DNA of 64,000 nt from NCBI RefSeq assembly GCF_902459555.1, contig NZ_CABPSM010000007.1, positions 186,001 to 250,000 on the forward strand. Reading direction: 5' to 3'. Made by a program: the position numbers and the translations under genes. Each line of letters begins with the position of its first letter. The first letter of the stretch is position 1. The stretch comes from Pandoraea horticolens. Its GTDB lineage: Bacteria; Pseudomonadota; Gammaproteobacteria; Burkholderiales; Burkholderiaceae. The notes beneath the pieces are model-generated. The model saw nothing but the letters and a program-made list of their open reading frames with translations. It ran no database searches and had not been told where the DNA came from. This document shows positions 49,022-58,689 of the stretch, one piece after another.

Positions 49022-49549
49022 TTACTTCTTGGCGTTGGCCACGCCTTCCGTGATTTCCTTGTGGGCAGCTTCGATGCCTTCCCAGCCTTCGACCTTGACC
49101 CACTTGCCCTTCTCGAGCGCCTTGTAGTTCTCGAAGAAGTGCTTGATCTGGTCCTTCAGGTAACCCGGCACGTCGTCGAGCGACTTCATGTGCGCCGTCA
49201 TCGGGCAGATCTTGTCGACCGGCACGACCACCAACTTGGCATCCACGCCCGACTCGTCGGTCATGTTGAGCATGCCCAGTGCGCGGCAGCGAACCACCGA
49301 GCCGGCCAGCAGCGGGAACGGCGTGACGACCAGCGCGTCGACGGGGTCGCCGTCGCCAGCCAGCGTTTGCGGAATAAAGCCGTAGTTGGCCGGGTAGCGC
49401 ATGCCCGTGCCGATGAAGCGGTCAACGACCAGCAGACCCAGATCCTTGTCGGCCTCGTACTTCACCGGGTCGCTCTGCGCCGGGATCTCGATGATGACGT
49501 TGAAATCGTTGGGGATGTCCTTGCCGGCAGGCACGTGGTTGAAGCTCAT
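49022..49549 (-). CDS. ppa: Inorganic pyrophosphatase
   Basis: 175 residues, standard size for family I enzymes. Shows YPANYGFIPQT and the metal-binding DGDPVDALVV motif, followed by VVPVDK near the C-terminal half. It splits pyrophosphate in the cytoplasm. The frame is open upstream to 49807; ATG 49549 (MSFNHVPAGKDIPND) is the family start and follows AGGAATG. Confidence 0.97.
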   Translation of the reverse strand: MSFNHVPAGKDIPNDFNVIIEIPAQSDPVKYEADKDLGLLVVDRFIGTGMRYPANYGFIPQTLAGDGDPVDALVVTPFPLLAGSVVRCRALGMLNMTDESGVDAKLVVVPVDKICPMTAHMKSLDDVPGYLKDQIKHFFENYKALEKGKWVKVEGWEGIEAAHKEITEGVANAKK

Positions 49550-49652
49550 GATGGCATTCCTGTGTATGAAAAAGGGCATTGCCGCCGCACGGCGCGCACG
49601 CCCGCCAACCTGCCGGATGCCACGCCGCCCGACGGCAATCGGGCGCGGAACA

Positions 49653-50837
49653 TTATAGCGGGTTTGCCTGATTTGCCTGTATAGCCGGCAGGCGGGCAAG
49701 CCGCTGCGGGGTGAGTTCGTCCACGTGCGTGCAGCCCAGCAGTTGCATCGTTGTGCGCAACTCACCAAGCAGCAACGAGAGCACACCGGCAGCGCCCTCC
49801 CCGCCACGCGCCGCTACCCCGTACAGCGGCGCCCGGCCAAGCAACACGCCCTTGGCCCCCAGCGCGACCGCCTTGGCCACGTCTGCCCCGCGCCGCACGC
49901 CACCGTCGACGAAGACGGTCATCCTGGGGCCGCCAGCGTCAAGCGCCTCGACAATCGGCGGCAGCGCTTCGAGCGGTGCAAGCGTGCTGCCCAACTGCCG
50001 CCCGCCGTGATTCGAGACGACGATGCCGTCGGCGCCATGCGCCTGCGCCAGTCGCGCGTCTTCCACCGTCTGAATCCCCTTGACGAGCACTTCGCCCGGC
50101 CAGTGGCGCCGCACCCAGCCCAGATCGTCCCAACGCAGCGACAGATCCATCTGACGGCTCAGCATCGCCGCATGGCGCGCCAGATCGGCCCGTTCGCCCA
50201 TGCTTTTCGCGATGTTGCGCAGTTGCGGCGCACCGTGGGCCAGCATCTGCCAGCTCCAGTGCGGATGCCGCATGCAGTCCGCCAGCAGTCGCGGGGTGAA
50301 GCGCAACGGCAGCTTGAAACCGTTGCGCGTGTCGTGATCGCGCTTGCCATGTACCGGCGTGTCGACCGTCAGCAGCAATGTGCGAAAACCGGCTTCACGC
50401 GCGCGGCGCATCATGCTCTCGGCAATGCGCCGGTCCTGCTGCACATAAAGCTGGAGCCACAGTTCGCCGTCGGGCACCGCAGCACGCACGTCCTCCAGCA
50501 ACGAGGTCGACGCCGTCGACAGCACGAACGGCAGCCCCGCGTCGGCGGCCGCACGCGCGAGCAGTTCGTCCGCACAGGGCCAGAACAGACCATTGAGCCC
50601 GGTCGGCCCAACCACCATCGGGGCGGCGGCTTCACGCCCCCAGAAGGTCGCCGCACTCGACATCTGCGAAGTATCGGTCAGCACCCGCGGCGAAAAGCCC
50701 CACTGCCCGAATGCATCGCGATTGCGCCGCAGCGCGTCGCCGTCTTCCGCCCCGCCTTCCAGATAATCGAACGCCAGCTTCGTCAAACGCCGCCGGGCTG
50801 CCCGGCGGTAATCCTCCACGCAGGAAAACGCGTGCAT
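49653..50837 (-). CDS. FMN-dependent alpha-hydroxy-acid oxidase/dehydrogenase
   Basis: 394 residues of the LldD/glycolate-oxidase/mandelate-dehydrogenase family. The N-terminal FDYLEGGAEDGDALRRNRDAF, FMN-contacting PTGLNGLFWP, and the catalytic-histidine segment VSNHGGRQL followed by DGGVRRGADVAKA are all present. It oxidises a 2-hydroxy acid to a 2-oxo acid. It is divergent from the IclR regulator, so it may belong to the hydroxy-acid locus 50-62 kb; the exact substrate is not known. Confidence 0.9.
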   Translation of the reverse strand: MHAFSCVEDYRRAARRRLTKLAFDYLEGGAEDGDALRRNRDAFGQWGFSPRVLTDTSQMSSAATFWGREAAAPMVVGPTGLNGLFWPCADELLARAAADAGLPFVLSTASTSLLEDVRAAVPDGELWLQLYVQQDRRIAESMMRRAREAGFRTLLLTVDTPVHGKRDHDTRNGFKLPLRFTPRLLADCMRHPHWSWQMLAHGAPQLRNIAKSMGERADLARHAAMLSRQMDLSLRWDDLGWVRRHWPGEVLVKGIQTVEDARLAQAHGADGIVVSNHGGRQLGSTLAPLEALPPIVEALDAGGPRMTVFVDGGVRRGADVAKAVALGAKGVLLGRAPLYGVAARGGEGAAGVLSLLLGELRTTMQLLGCTHVDELTPQRLARLPAIQANQANPL

Positions 50838-50936
50838 TGGCTCCCCCTGTCCTCATGTCCCCCGTGAAGCGCGCCACGAGGTTTTTATCCTTGCTCCACA
50901 ACTTGCCCTGGGGACAAATCGCTACTTGCTCACAAA

Positions 50937-50967
50937 CAATTGCATTACAATCACAATCGTTACAATC
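50937..50967. promoter_or_regulatory. Repeated TTACAATC boxes upstream of iclR
   Basis: TTACAATC occurs at 50945-50952 and 50960-50967, with TCACAATC between them at 50951-50958, just after an ATTGCATT that resembles the ATTGCAAT boxes near 58690. They lie 20-50 bases before the IclR start, in a place suited to autoregulation. Confidence 0.4.
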
Positions 50968-50987
50968 CGAACACACCGGAACATTCC

Positions 50988-51863
50988 ATGCCGCGCTTAC
51001 CCGCCCGGTCATCCCGCCCGACAGAAGACGCGCCTGCCACCCCGTCAGCCCGATCCACCGGTGCGACGGATGCTGCGCGGTCTGCGCCACGCTCGTCGCT
51101 CTTCGTCGGCTCGACCGAAAAAACGTTTCAGGTGCTGCACGCGTTCGACGGCCCGGCGCGCTACATGACACTCGGCGACATCGCCAAGGCCGCAGGGCTT
51201 GATCGCAGTGCGACACAGCGGCTCGTGCACACGTTGGAAGCCCTCGGCTATCTCTTTCGCGTGCCCGAGACGCGCACCTATGGCCTCACGACCAAGGTTT
51301 TGCAGTTCTCGTACAACTACATTCGCGCGAACGACCTCGTCGAGAAGGCCGCACCGTATCTGCTCGACATCTTCCGCCGCGTGGGCGAGACGACCAACCT
51401 GCAAGAACTCGACGGCCACGAGATCGTGTACGTCGCGCGCTTTCCGGGTCAGCATCTCGTGAACATCGGCATCGTCGTCGGCGCGCGTCTGCCGGCCATG
51501 TTCACCGCGTCCGGTATCGCCATCCTGTCGCGCCTGCCCGAAACGCGCGTGCGCGAGATTCTGGCCAACACGTCGCTCGAGCCGATGACGCCTTACACGG
51601 TGACGGACGAGAAAAAGCTGCTCGAACGTATTCAAACGGCCGCGCGGCGCGGTTACGCCATCATCGATAGCGAGACCGTGATGGGGGATATTTCGGTTGC
51701 CGCCCCCATCACCGACCACGACGGACACGCCGTCGCTGCCATCAACATCTCGGTGCCGACTTCGCGTTGGACGCGTGAGCGTGTCGAAGCCGAACTCGCG
51801 TCGCACGTTCAGGTCGCCGCGACTTCGATCTCGAAATCGCGGCTATCGACCTTCCGCCGCTAA
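50988..51863 (+). CDS. IclR-family transcriptional regulator
   Basis: 291 residues. After a disordered leader of about 35 residues, an HTH (YMTLGDIAKAAGLDRSATQR, then LVHTLEALGYL) is followed by the IclR effector domain with LPAMFTASGIAILSRLPE and TPYTVTDEKKLLERI, ending IAAINISVPTSRW-type strand. The effector is unknown; IclR proteins usually control nearby catabolic genes. The ATG at 50988 follows GGAAC. Its 3' end carries a 35-bp tandem duplication. Confidence 0.92.
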   Translation: MPRLPARSSRPTEDAPATPSARSTGATDAARSAPRSSLFVGSTEKTFQVLHAFDGPARYMTLGDIAKAAGLDRSATQRLVHTLEALGYLFRVPETRTYGLTTKVLQFSYNYIRANDLVEKAAPYLLDIFRRVGETTNLQELDGHEIVYVARFPGQHLVNIGIVVGARLPAMFTASGIAILSRLPETRVREILANTSLEPMTPYTVTDEKKLLERIQTAARRGYAIIDSETVMGDISVAAPITDHDGHAVAAINISVPTSRWTRERVEAELASHVQVAATSISKSRLSTFRR

Positions 51864-51910
51864 GCCGTCTCAGGCGGCTATCGACCTTCCGCCGCCAAGT
51901 CATCTCAGGG
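51841..51910. repeat. 35-bp tandem duplication over the iclR stop codon
   Basis: The segment starting GGCTATCGACCTTCCGCCGC at 51841 is repeated from 51876 with a few changes. The first copy contains the TAA stop of iclR; in the second the same place reads CAA. The duplication is therefore downstream of the coding region and does not alter the protein. Confidence 0.8.
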
Positions 51911-51942
51911 CGGCGGGCAGGTCACAACGACTCAACCGCGAC

Positions 51943-52854
51943 TCAACGCCGTTCGAAAATCGCCAGTTGCTTGGCCAGTTCCTCGCGCAGTTCGGCCGAG
52001 AGCGCAGGTGCGGGCGGCAACAGCGGTGCGAGCATTGCCGGTGCGTTTACCCCGATCAGATCCATCACCGACTTCATCGGGCCCGGATTCGTCTCGGCGA
52101 ACGCCAGATTCATCAGCGGAATGAGCGAGCGGTGTAGTTCGAGCGCCTCGGCCGTCTTGCCTGCCGACGCCAGCGCGAAGATGCGCTGCCACGCAGTGGG
52201 CAGCAGCGACGCCGTCACCACAATGCCGCCTCGCGCCCCTGCTGCCACATGCAGCGGGAACAGCGTGTCTTCGCCGCTCAGCACCGCAAACGACTCGTCG
52301 ACACCGGCGACCGTGCGCAGGAAATGCCACATGTCGGTGTTGCAGGCCTTCATGCCGATGATGTTCTCGTGCCGCGACAGCTCGTGCAGCACTTCCGGGG
52401 TGATCGCAATGCGCGTGCGGTACGGAATCTCGTAGATCAGGATCGGCACCGGCGACTCGTCGGCATAACGCAGGAAGTAATCGCGGATACCGGCTTGCGT
52501 CGGGTTGGTGTAGTACGGCGTGAGCACGAGCAGGCCGTCGGCACCGGCGGCGGCGAAGTCACGTCCGGCTTCGATGGCATCGTGATAGCCGGGGTCGAGC
52601 ACGCCCGCGATCACCGGCACGTCGCGGCCATGCGCCTTGACTTCTTGCGCCGTGAGTTCGGCCATGCGCACGCGCTCGGCGCGCGAGAGCGCACCGTATT
52701 CGCCAGTGCCGCCCAGCGGCACCACACCGTCGATACCCTGCCCCAGCAGGTAACGCATCAGCGCGCGAGCGGCGTCGGTATGGATCGTGTCGTCGGCATT
52801 CACCGGCGTGGGAATCGCTGGCAGAATGCCCTTCAGTTGTGCAGAGTGAAGCAT
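51943..52854 (-). CDS. Dihydrodipicolinate synthase-family aldolase/lyase
   Basis: 303 residues of the DapA/NAL fold. GGTGEYGALS near residue 47, the tyrosine segment ILIYEIPYRT near 137, and the Schiff-base lysine in IIGMKACNTD near 164. The family includes DapA, KDG aldolase and sugar-acid dehydratases. Its place directly before an ABC importer and far from other lysine genes favours a catabolic role. ATG 52854 (MLHSAQLKGILPAIPTP) is the family start although the frame runs far upstream. Confidence 0.88.
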   Translation of the reverse strand: MLHSAQLKGILPAIPTPVNADDTIHTDAARALMRYLLGQGIDGVVPLGGTGEYGALSRAERVRMAELTAQEVKAHGRDVPVIAGVLDPGYHDAIEAGRDFAAAGADGLLVLTPYYTNPTQAGIRDYFLRYADESPVPILIYEIPYRTRIAITPEVLHELSRHENIIGMKACNTDMWHFLRTVAGVDESFAVLSGEDTLFPLHVAAGARGGIVVTASLLPTAWQRIFALASAGKTAEALELHRSLIPLMNLAFAETNPGPMKSVMDLIGVNAPAMLAPLLPPAPALSAELREELAKQLAIFERR

Positions 52855-52901
52855 GAAATAGACGTCCGTGAATCGTAAGTTCGGAGGAATCGGATACCGC
52901 G

Positions 52902-54704
52902 TCAGGTCGCGAGACTGCGCCGGCGCAGACGCTCGGCGACCCAGATCAGTGCGGCGATGAAAAGGAACAGACACGTCGAGACCGCCGCGATCACCGGCGA
53001 GATCTGCATCGTCAGTTCGTCCCAGAACTGCTTGGGCAATGTGGTCGACAGGCCGCCCGACGTGAACAGGGCAATCGTGAGTTCGTCGAACGACGTGGCG
53101 AACGCGAACAGGAACGACGACAGCAGGCCAGCGCCGAGAATCGGGAACGTCACGCGGCGCAGCGTGGCCCACGGGCGCGCTCCCAAGCTGTAAGCCGCCA
53201 GATCGAGACGCGTGTCGTAGTTGCGCAGCACGGCCATCATCGTGATGACGACGTACGGCACGGCCACCACCGTGTGTGCGATGGTCAGCCCCACATTCGA
53301 GCCCACCAGACCGATCTTGGCGAAGAAATAGAACACGCCGACGGCCAGGATCATGCGCGGCACCACGATGGGGGCCAGCACGAAGGCGAGCATCGCCGAC
53401 TTGCCGCGCATGCCACCGCGCACCAGCAAGAACGCGGCGGGCGTGCCGATCAGCATCGAGAGCAGACCGGCGCCAATGCCGACCAGCATCGATCGCGTGA
53501 CAGCCTGCATCCACAGCGGCGAATCCCAGACCTGCTGATACCACTGCAGTGAGAATCCCTTCGGCGGCCACGCAAGCGCCGAGGCCGAATCGAACGACAC
53601 CGGAATCATCAGCAGCGCTGGCGCGGCAAGGAACACCACCAACAGGAAGACGATCGCGCGCAGCACAAGTCCGTCGCCCTGCTCGCCCTTGTGACGCGGC
53701 ATCGCACGCAACAGCACATCGGTGGCATTCCCCAACGCGCCAAGCACCTTCTCGCCGAGCGTGCGGCTCCAGCCGCCGCGTCGCTTGCCCGCTTTGACGT
53801 CGCCCGCGCCGCCGGCCATCGTCGACAGGCCGACCATGCGGTCGTAGACGAGGAACACGACGAGCACCACGGCAAGCAGCAGCACCGAAATCGCGCCTGC
53901 AAAGCCCCAGTTCAATGCCTGCATCACCTGATCGATGATCAGTTGCGTAATCATCGTTTCATGACGTCCGCCCAGCAGTGTCGGCGTAATGAAGAAGCCG
54001 ATCGAGGTGACGAACACCATCAGCGCGCCGGCCGCTACGCCCGGCAGCGACAGCGGGAAATACACGCGCCAGAACACCGTGCCGGGACGCGCGCCCAGTG
54101 TCGATGCCGCGCTCGGCAGACGGCGGTCGATGTTCTCCATGACGGACAGCATCGTGAGCACCGCCAGCGGCATGAGCGCATGCACCATGCCGAGTATCAC
54201 GGCGGGGAAGCTGTAGAGCAGCGCGAGCGGCGCGTCGATCAGGCCGAGATCGAGCAACGTGCGGTTGACGACTCCGTTGCGACCAAGCAGCACCACCCAC
54301 GCGAACGTGCGCACGAGAAAGCTCGTCCAGAACGAGACGAGCAGCCAGAAGAGCAGCCGCTGCTTGCGCGCCCCGGTGAGCGTCGAAAGCCGGTAGGCGA
54401 TCGGATAGCCGGTGAGCACCGCGAAGAAGGTTGTGTAGAGCGAGACCTTGAGGGTGATGAGCAGCACCTCGACATACACCGACGAGGCGAACAGCCGCTG
54501 ATATTCGGCGAGCGTGAAGCCGCTCTCGCCGCGAATGCTCAGCAGCAGCAACTGACCGACCGGATAGATCAGCATGACCGTCAACAGGATGACGATCGGC
54601 GCGGCCATGAGCATCGGGCGCAGGCGTGCGCGCCAGCGTGCCCGGCGCGGCGCCGGCTGAACGGGACGGGACGACGAAGGACGAACCACGGCGGATGCAC
54701 TCAT
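52902..54704 (-). CDS. ABC importer permease, fused PotB- and PotC-like halves
   Basis: 600 residues, about twice the size of a single permease. Two blocks of six membrane segments each carry an EAA loop for contact with the ATPase: ASTLGARPGTVFWRVYFPLS in the first half and AYSLGARPWATLRRVTFP in the second. The linker near residue 290-340 is polar. Spermidine/putrescine-type importers normally have two separate permeases; here they form one chain. Lies between the lyase and the ATPase gene (overlap of 3-4 bases with the latter). Confidence 0.9.
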   Translation of the reverse strand: MSASAVVRPSSSRPVQPAPRRARWRARLRPMLMAAPIVILLTVMLIYPVGQLLLLSIRGESGFTLAEYQRLFASSVYVEVLLITLKVSLYTTFFAVLTGYPIAYRLSTLTGARKQRLLFWLLVSFWTSFLVRTFAWVVLLGRNGVVNRTLLDLGLIDAPLALLYSFPAVILGMVHALMPLAVLTMLSVMENIDRRLPSAASTLGARPGTVFWRVYFPLSLPGVAAGALMVFVTSIGFFITPTLLGGRHETMITQLIIDQVMQALNWGFAGAISVLLLAVVLVVFLVYDRMVGLSTMAGGAGDVKAGKRRGGWSRTLGEKVLGALGNATDVLLRAMPRHKGEQGDGLVLRAIVFLLVVFLAAPALLMIPVSFDSASALAWPPKGFSLQWYQQVWDSPLWMQAVTRSMLVGIGAGLLSMLIGTPAAFLLVRGGMRGKSAMLAFVLAPIVVPRMILAVGVFYFFAKIGLVGSNVGLTIAHTVVAVPYVVITMMAVLRNYDTRLDLAAYSLGARPWATLRRVTFPILGAGLLSSFLFAFATSFDELTIALFTSGGLSTTLPKQFWDELTMQISPVIAAVSTCLFLFIAALIWVAERLRRRSLAT

Positions 54705-54707
54705 CGC

Positions 54708-55838
54708 TTACCCCGCGATCGCAACGGCGTCGTCGGCGTGCCACGCGAGACCCAGCGTCTGCCCGATCTCGAAACGGTTGCCCTGACGATGCGTCGGGAA
54801 CGCCGCCACGAGCGACTTGCCCGATTCACCGTCCTTGCCCGTCTTGCCGCCCGTGACGTCCGATTGTAGATACAGCTTCGTCATGCCGCCCGTGACCATG
54901 ATGTCGGTGAGCGTCGCCGAGATCGTTGCCATGCCGTCGGTGCGGCTCTGAGCGTCCCGGACGTGCAGATTCTGCGGACGCAGCATCAGCTTGACCGGAC
55001 GGCCGCGCTCGACTTGCGGGTCGTAGACCATGGCCCCGGCGCCGTTCGCCCCTTCCACGCCCGGCATCGCCACACGCACCTGATCGCCCGCGCGCTCGAG
55101 CACGGTGGCGTCGAGCAGGTTGGACTCACCAAGGAAGTCGGCAACGAACACGCTCTTCGGACGGAAGTACAGGTCGTCCGGCGTGCCCAGTTGCGCGATT
55201 TCCCCGGCGTTCATCAGGCAAATGCGATCGGACATCGTCATCGCTTCCTCCTGATCGTGCGTCACGTACACGATGGTGGTGCCGAGTTCGCGGTGAATGC
55301 GCTTGATCTCGAGCTGCATGTGATCGCGCAGCTTCTTGTCGAGTGCACCCAGCGGTTCGTCCATCAGAATGATCGACGGCCGGTAGACCATGCAGCGCGC
55401 CAGCGCAATGCGCTGCTGCTGGCCGCCCGAGAGTTCGCGCGGATAGCGCTCTGCCACGTGCGGCAGATGCACCATCTCCAGCGCGTTCATGACCATCTTG
55501 CGAGCCGTCTGCGCGTCGGTACGGCGCATCTGCAACGGGAATGCGATGTTCTCCGCCACGGTCATGTGCGGGAACAGCGCGTAGTTCTGGAACACCATAC
55601 CGATGTCGCGCTCGTACGGCGCGCCGTACGTGACATCGGTCCCGTTGATACGGATAGCGCCCGCATCGGGCTGCGACAGACCGGCGATGAGCGAGAGCAA
55701 CGTGGTCTTGCCCGAGCCGCTCGGGCCCAGCAAGGTCAAAAATTCGCCCTGGGCGACATCGAGGTCGGTCGGTGCAAGCGCGACAAAATCGCCGTAACGC
55801 TTGGACAGGCCCGAGACTTGGAGATTGGCAACGGTCAT
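54708..55838 (-). CDS. ABC importer ATPase (PotA-like)
   Basis: 376 residues. Walker A LGPSGSGKTTLLSLIAG, signature LSGGQQQRIALAR, Walker B IILMDEPLGALD and the H-loop YVTHDQEEAMTM are all present; the C-terminal 130 residues fit a TOBE regulatory domain. ATG 55838 (MTVANLQVSGLSKRYG) is used; it follows GGGTG. Energises the import system with the fused permease and the binding protein at 55885. Confidence 0.95.
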   Translation of the reverse strand: MTVANLQVSGLSKRYGDFVALAPTDLDVAQGEFLTLLGPSGSGKTTLLSLIAGLSQPDAGAIRINGTDVTYGAPYERDIGMVFQNYALFPHMTVAENIAFPLQMRRTDAQTARKMVMNALEMVHLPHVAERYPRELSGGQQQRIALARCMVYRPSIILMDEPLGALDKKLRDHMQLEIKRIHRELGTTIVYVTHDQEEAMTMSDRICLMNAGEIAQLGTPDDLYFRPKSVFVADFLGESNLLDATVLERAGDQVRVAMPGVEGANGAGAMVYDPQVERGRPVKLMLRPQNLHVRDAQSRTDGMATISATLTDIMVTGGMTKLYLQSDVTGGKTGKDGESGKSLVAAFPTHRQGNRFEIGQTLGLAWHADDAVAIAG

Positions 55839-55884
55839 GAGATCAGCACCCAAAAAATGCTTGAAACGAAACGGCAGGTGAGGA

Positions 55885-57015
55885 TCAGGTCAGGATCCAG
55901 CGGTTGAAACGTTCGAGCGCTACGCTCTGGTTCTGCTGCCAGAACTTGGCATTGATCTGCACGCCGCTCTTCATGTTCTCAGGGAACGTCGGGCAGTTCT
56001 TGGCCACTTCGGGCTTCACATAGTTGAACGCCTCCGGTTGCGTCATGCCGGCCGGGAAGTACTTCGTCAGTTCGGCCTGACGCTTCGGATCGCTGGCGAA
56101 CTTGATGAACTCGCGGCACGCGCCCGCGTTCGGCGTGCCCTTGAGGATCGACCAGTTGTCGCAGCCCCAGATGTTCTGGTTCCACACGATCTGCACAGGC
56201 ACGCCGTTGGCTTGTGCCGACTGCGCGCGCGAGGCCCACGTGGCGACCATGTCGACTTCGCCCGAACCGAGCATCTGTTCGACTTGCGCGCCCGTGGTCC
56301 ACCATACGTCCACATGCTTGGCGATCTTGTCCAGGCTCTTGAACGCACGATCGAAGTCGCACGGATACACCGAACCCGCCGCCACGCCATCCGCCAGCAA
56401 CGCCTCTTCGATAGTGTCGAACGGGTACTTGCGGATCGAACGGCGGCCCGGGAAATCCTTCACGTTCCACAGATCGGCCCACGATGTCGGTGCCTTGCGG
56501 CCCTTGAACGCGTCGGTTCGATAGGCGAGTACCGTCGAGTAGATGTTGGTACCGACACCGAACGGCGACATGTACTGCTGAGGAATTTTCGCGATGACCG
56601 GGTCCGACTCGAGGCCATGACGCTCCAGATACTCTTTGCCGCCCGAGGTCAGCAGCAGAATCGCGGGCTGGCTGATCTTGGCCATGTCCCACGTATAGCT
56701 GCCGGCCTCCACCATGCTCTTGATCTGCGCGGTCGGCTCCGCGTTCGCCTGCACGCCGACGACCTCGATACCGGTCGCCTTGGCGAACGGCTTGTAGAAC
56801 ACCGCGTCGTAAGCTTTGGTATAGATGCCGCCGTCGTCGCGCACGACGATGCGTTTGGTCGCGGCGCGCGAGGGCGTCCACACGAACGGGAACGCTACGG
56901 CGGCCGCGCCGGCGAGCGCCGTCTTCATGGCCGTGCGACGGCCCGGTTGCGCGAGCGGCGCTGCGTTGTTGTCGATGATGTCGAGCGGGCTTGCGGAGGT
57001 CTTGCGTTTCATCAT
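55885..57015 (-). CDS. Periplasmic binding protein of spermidine/putrescine-type ABC importer
   Basis: 376 residues. A twin-arginine-like leader (GRRTAMKTALAGAAAVAFP) suggests Tat export. The mature part begins KRIVVRDDGGIYTKAYDAVF and fits the PotD/extracellular solute-binding protein family 1 fold. Ligand is not known; polyamines, opines and sugar acids are all used by this family. ATG ATG at 57015/57012 follow GGAGACC. First gene of the leftward transport block apart from the GlcD-like oxidase. Confidence 0.92.
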   Translation of the reverse strand: MMKRKTSASPLDIIDNNAAPLAQPGRRTAMKTALAGAAAVAFPFVWTPSRAATKRIVVRDDGGIYTKAYDAVFYKPFAKATGIEVVGVQANAEPTAQIKSMVEAGSYTWDMAKISQPAILLLTSGGKEYLERHGLESDPVIAKIPQQYMSPFGVGTNIYSTVLAYRTDAFKGRKAPTSWADLWNVKDFPGRRSIRKYPFDTIEEALLADGVAAGSVYPCDFDRAFKSLDKIAKHVDVWWTTGAQVEQMLGSGEVDMVATWASRAQSAQANGVPVQIVWNQNIWGCDNWSILKGTPNAGACREFIKFASDPKRQAELTKYFPAGMTQPEAFNYVKPEVAKNCPTFPENMKSGVQINAKFWQQNQSVALERFNRWILT

Positions 57016-57122
57016 GGTCTCCGGTCTTGACTGGGAGGGGTGGGCGCGGCGACGGACGGCAGCTTCGGCACAGCCGCCGCGCGCGCAGTTATGGCAAAAC
57101 AAACAGCAACACTGAAAATGAC

Positions 57123-58559
57123 TCAGGGAACGAGGCGTCCCGGATTGAACAATTGGTTCGGATCGAGCGCCGCCTTCACGGTGCGCATGAGTGCAAGCTC
57201 GGCCGGCGCCTTGTAGCGCTGCATAAGCGGCAACCCCGTCTGTCCCACGCCATGCTCGGCGCTGAACGTGCCGGACAGCCGCGCGGCAACGTCGTTCACG
57301 CATGCACGCATCGTGTCGCCCATCGATGCACTGTCGGGCAACGACGACCACGCGGCAAAAGAGAACATCGGGATGAAGTGCACGTTGCCATCACCCATAT
57401 GACCGACGATGGCGATGTCGAGGCCCGGCACCACGGCGTGCACAGCACGCGTGGCGGCGTCGATGAATTCGGGCACGCTCGAGACCGGCACGGCGCAATC
57501 CGTCGTGAGTCCGACAGCCGCCTTCTTGTTCGCTTCGCTCACGCTGTGGCGCACTTCCCAGAGATCGGCACGCTGGGTTTCGTTCGCCGCGATCACGGCA
57601 TCCTCGACCAGTCCTTGCTCGATGGCCTCGCCCAGCGTTTCCGTGAGTACGGCCTCGAGCCCTTCTGCATCGCGCGTGTCGCCGAGTTCGACGAGCACAT
57701 GCCAGTCGTGCGCGCCCGCGAGCGGATTGCGGCGATTCGGCACGTTCGCGAGCACCATGTCGAGTTGGTAACGGTTCATGATTTCGAACGCCGACAGACG
57801 CGAGCCGCACGCGTTCTGGAACATGCCGAGCACCTGCCGGGCGGCCGCCGGATCGCGCGGTGCGAACCAGGCCAGCGAATGACAGGTGGGCAGCGGATGC
57901 AGCTTGATGGCCGCCGCAGTGATGATGCCGAGCGTGCCTTCCGCACCGACGAACAGATGCTTGAGATCGATCCCGGTATTGTCCTTGCGCAGCGCGCGCA
58001 GCCCCTCCCAGACCGTGCCGTCGGCCAGCACGACTTCGAGACCCAGCACGTTTTCACGCGTGTTGCCGTAGCGCAGCACGCCGGTGCCGCCGGCATTGGT
58101 CGAAAGCGTGCCGCCAATCTGGCACGACCCCTCCGCGCCGAGACTGATCGGATACAAGCGGCCAACGTCGGCCGCCGCATCTTGCACGGTTTTCAGGATG
58201 CACCCGGCTTCGACGATCATCGAGCCGTTCGCGGCATCGATCTGACGAATGTGACGCATGCGCGCCAGATTCAGAATGACGGGCGACGGGCCCTGGGCCG
58301 GCGGCACCGCGCCGCCGCACAGGCTCGTGTTACCGCCCTGCGGGAGGATCGGCACACCGGCCGCGGCACACAGCTTGACCACTTCGCTTACCTGCGCGGT
58401 CGACGACGGCAGCACCACACACAGTGCCTCGCCCCGGTAGCGCCCGCGCCAGTCTTCCGTATAGCCGGCGGTATCGGGCTCGTCACTGAGCACGGCATCC
58501 GCGCCAAGCGCATCTTGCAACCGGTGGATCAGCGTCTCGCGCGTCACTGCATCGTTCAT
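57123..58559 (-). CDS. FAD-binding oxidoreductase (GlcD/D-lactate dehydrogenase-like)
   Basis: 478 residues. The FAD PCMH domain has PQGGNTSLCGG and GGTLSTNAGGTGVLRYGNTRENVLGLEVV; the C-terminal cap shows GHMGDGNVHF and SAEHGVGQTGLPLM, marks of the D-2-hydroxyacid dehydrogenase family (GlcD, D2HGDH, Dld). It oxidises a D-2-hydroxy acid. ATG 58559 follows GGCAGGAA. It heads the leftward block that includes the ABC importer and the lyase, and is divergent from the aldehyde dehydrogenase. Confidence 0.92.
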   Translation of the reverse strand: MNDAVTRETLIHRLQDALGADAVLSDEPDTAGYTEDWRGRYRGEALCVVLPSSTAQVSEVVKLCAAAGVPILPQGGNTSLCGGAVPPAQGPSPVILNLARMRHIRQIDAANGSMIVEAGCILKTVQDAAADVGRLYPISLGAEGSCQIGGTLSTNAGGTGVLRYGNTRENVLGLEVVLADGTVWEGLRALRKDNTGIDLKHLFVGAEGTLGIITAAAIKLHPLPTCHSLAWFAPRDPAAARQVLGMFQNACGSRLSAFEIMNRYQLDMVLANVPNRRNPLAGAHDWHVLVELGDTRDAEGLEAVLTETLGEAIEQGLVEDAVIAANETQRADLWEVRHSVSEANKKAAVGLTTDCAVPVSSVPEFIDAATRAVHAVVPGLDIAIVGHMGDGNVHFIPMFSFAAWSSLPDSASMGDTMRACVNDVAARLSGTFSAEHGVGQTGLPLMQRYKAPAELALMRTVKAALDPNQLFNPGRLVP

Positions 58560-58689
58560 TTCCTGCCGACTCCTGAATGCTTCGGTTCGACCACCTCGCT
58601 GCGATGTCTGCGACAGCGCACAGCGAGCGGTAGTGTCACACCAGACGCACGTCTGGCGATTCATTTCGATCAAGGATAGGCGATAAAAA

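Noticed and set aside
56991-58679. A 562-codon rightward open frame
   Set aside because: Antisense to the GlcD-like oxidase, which carries complete FAD motifs.
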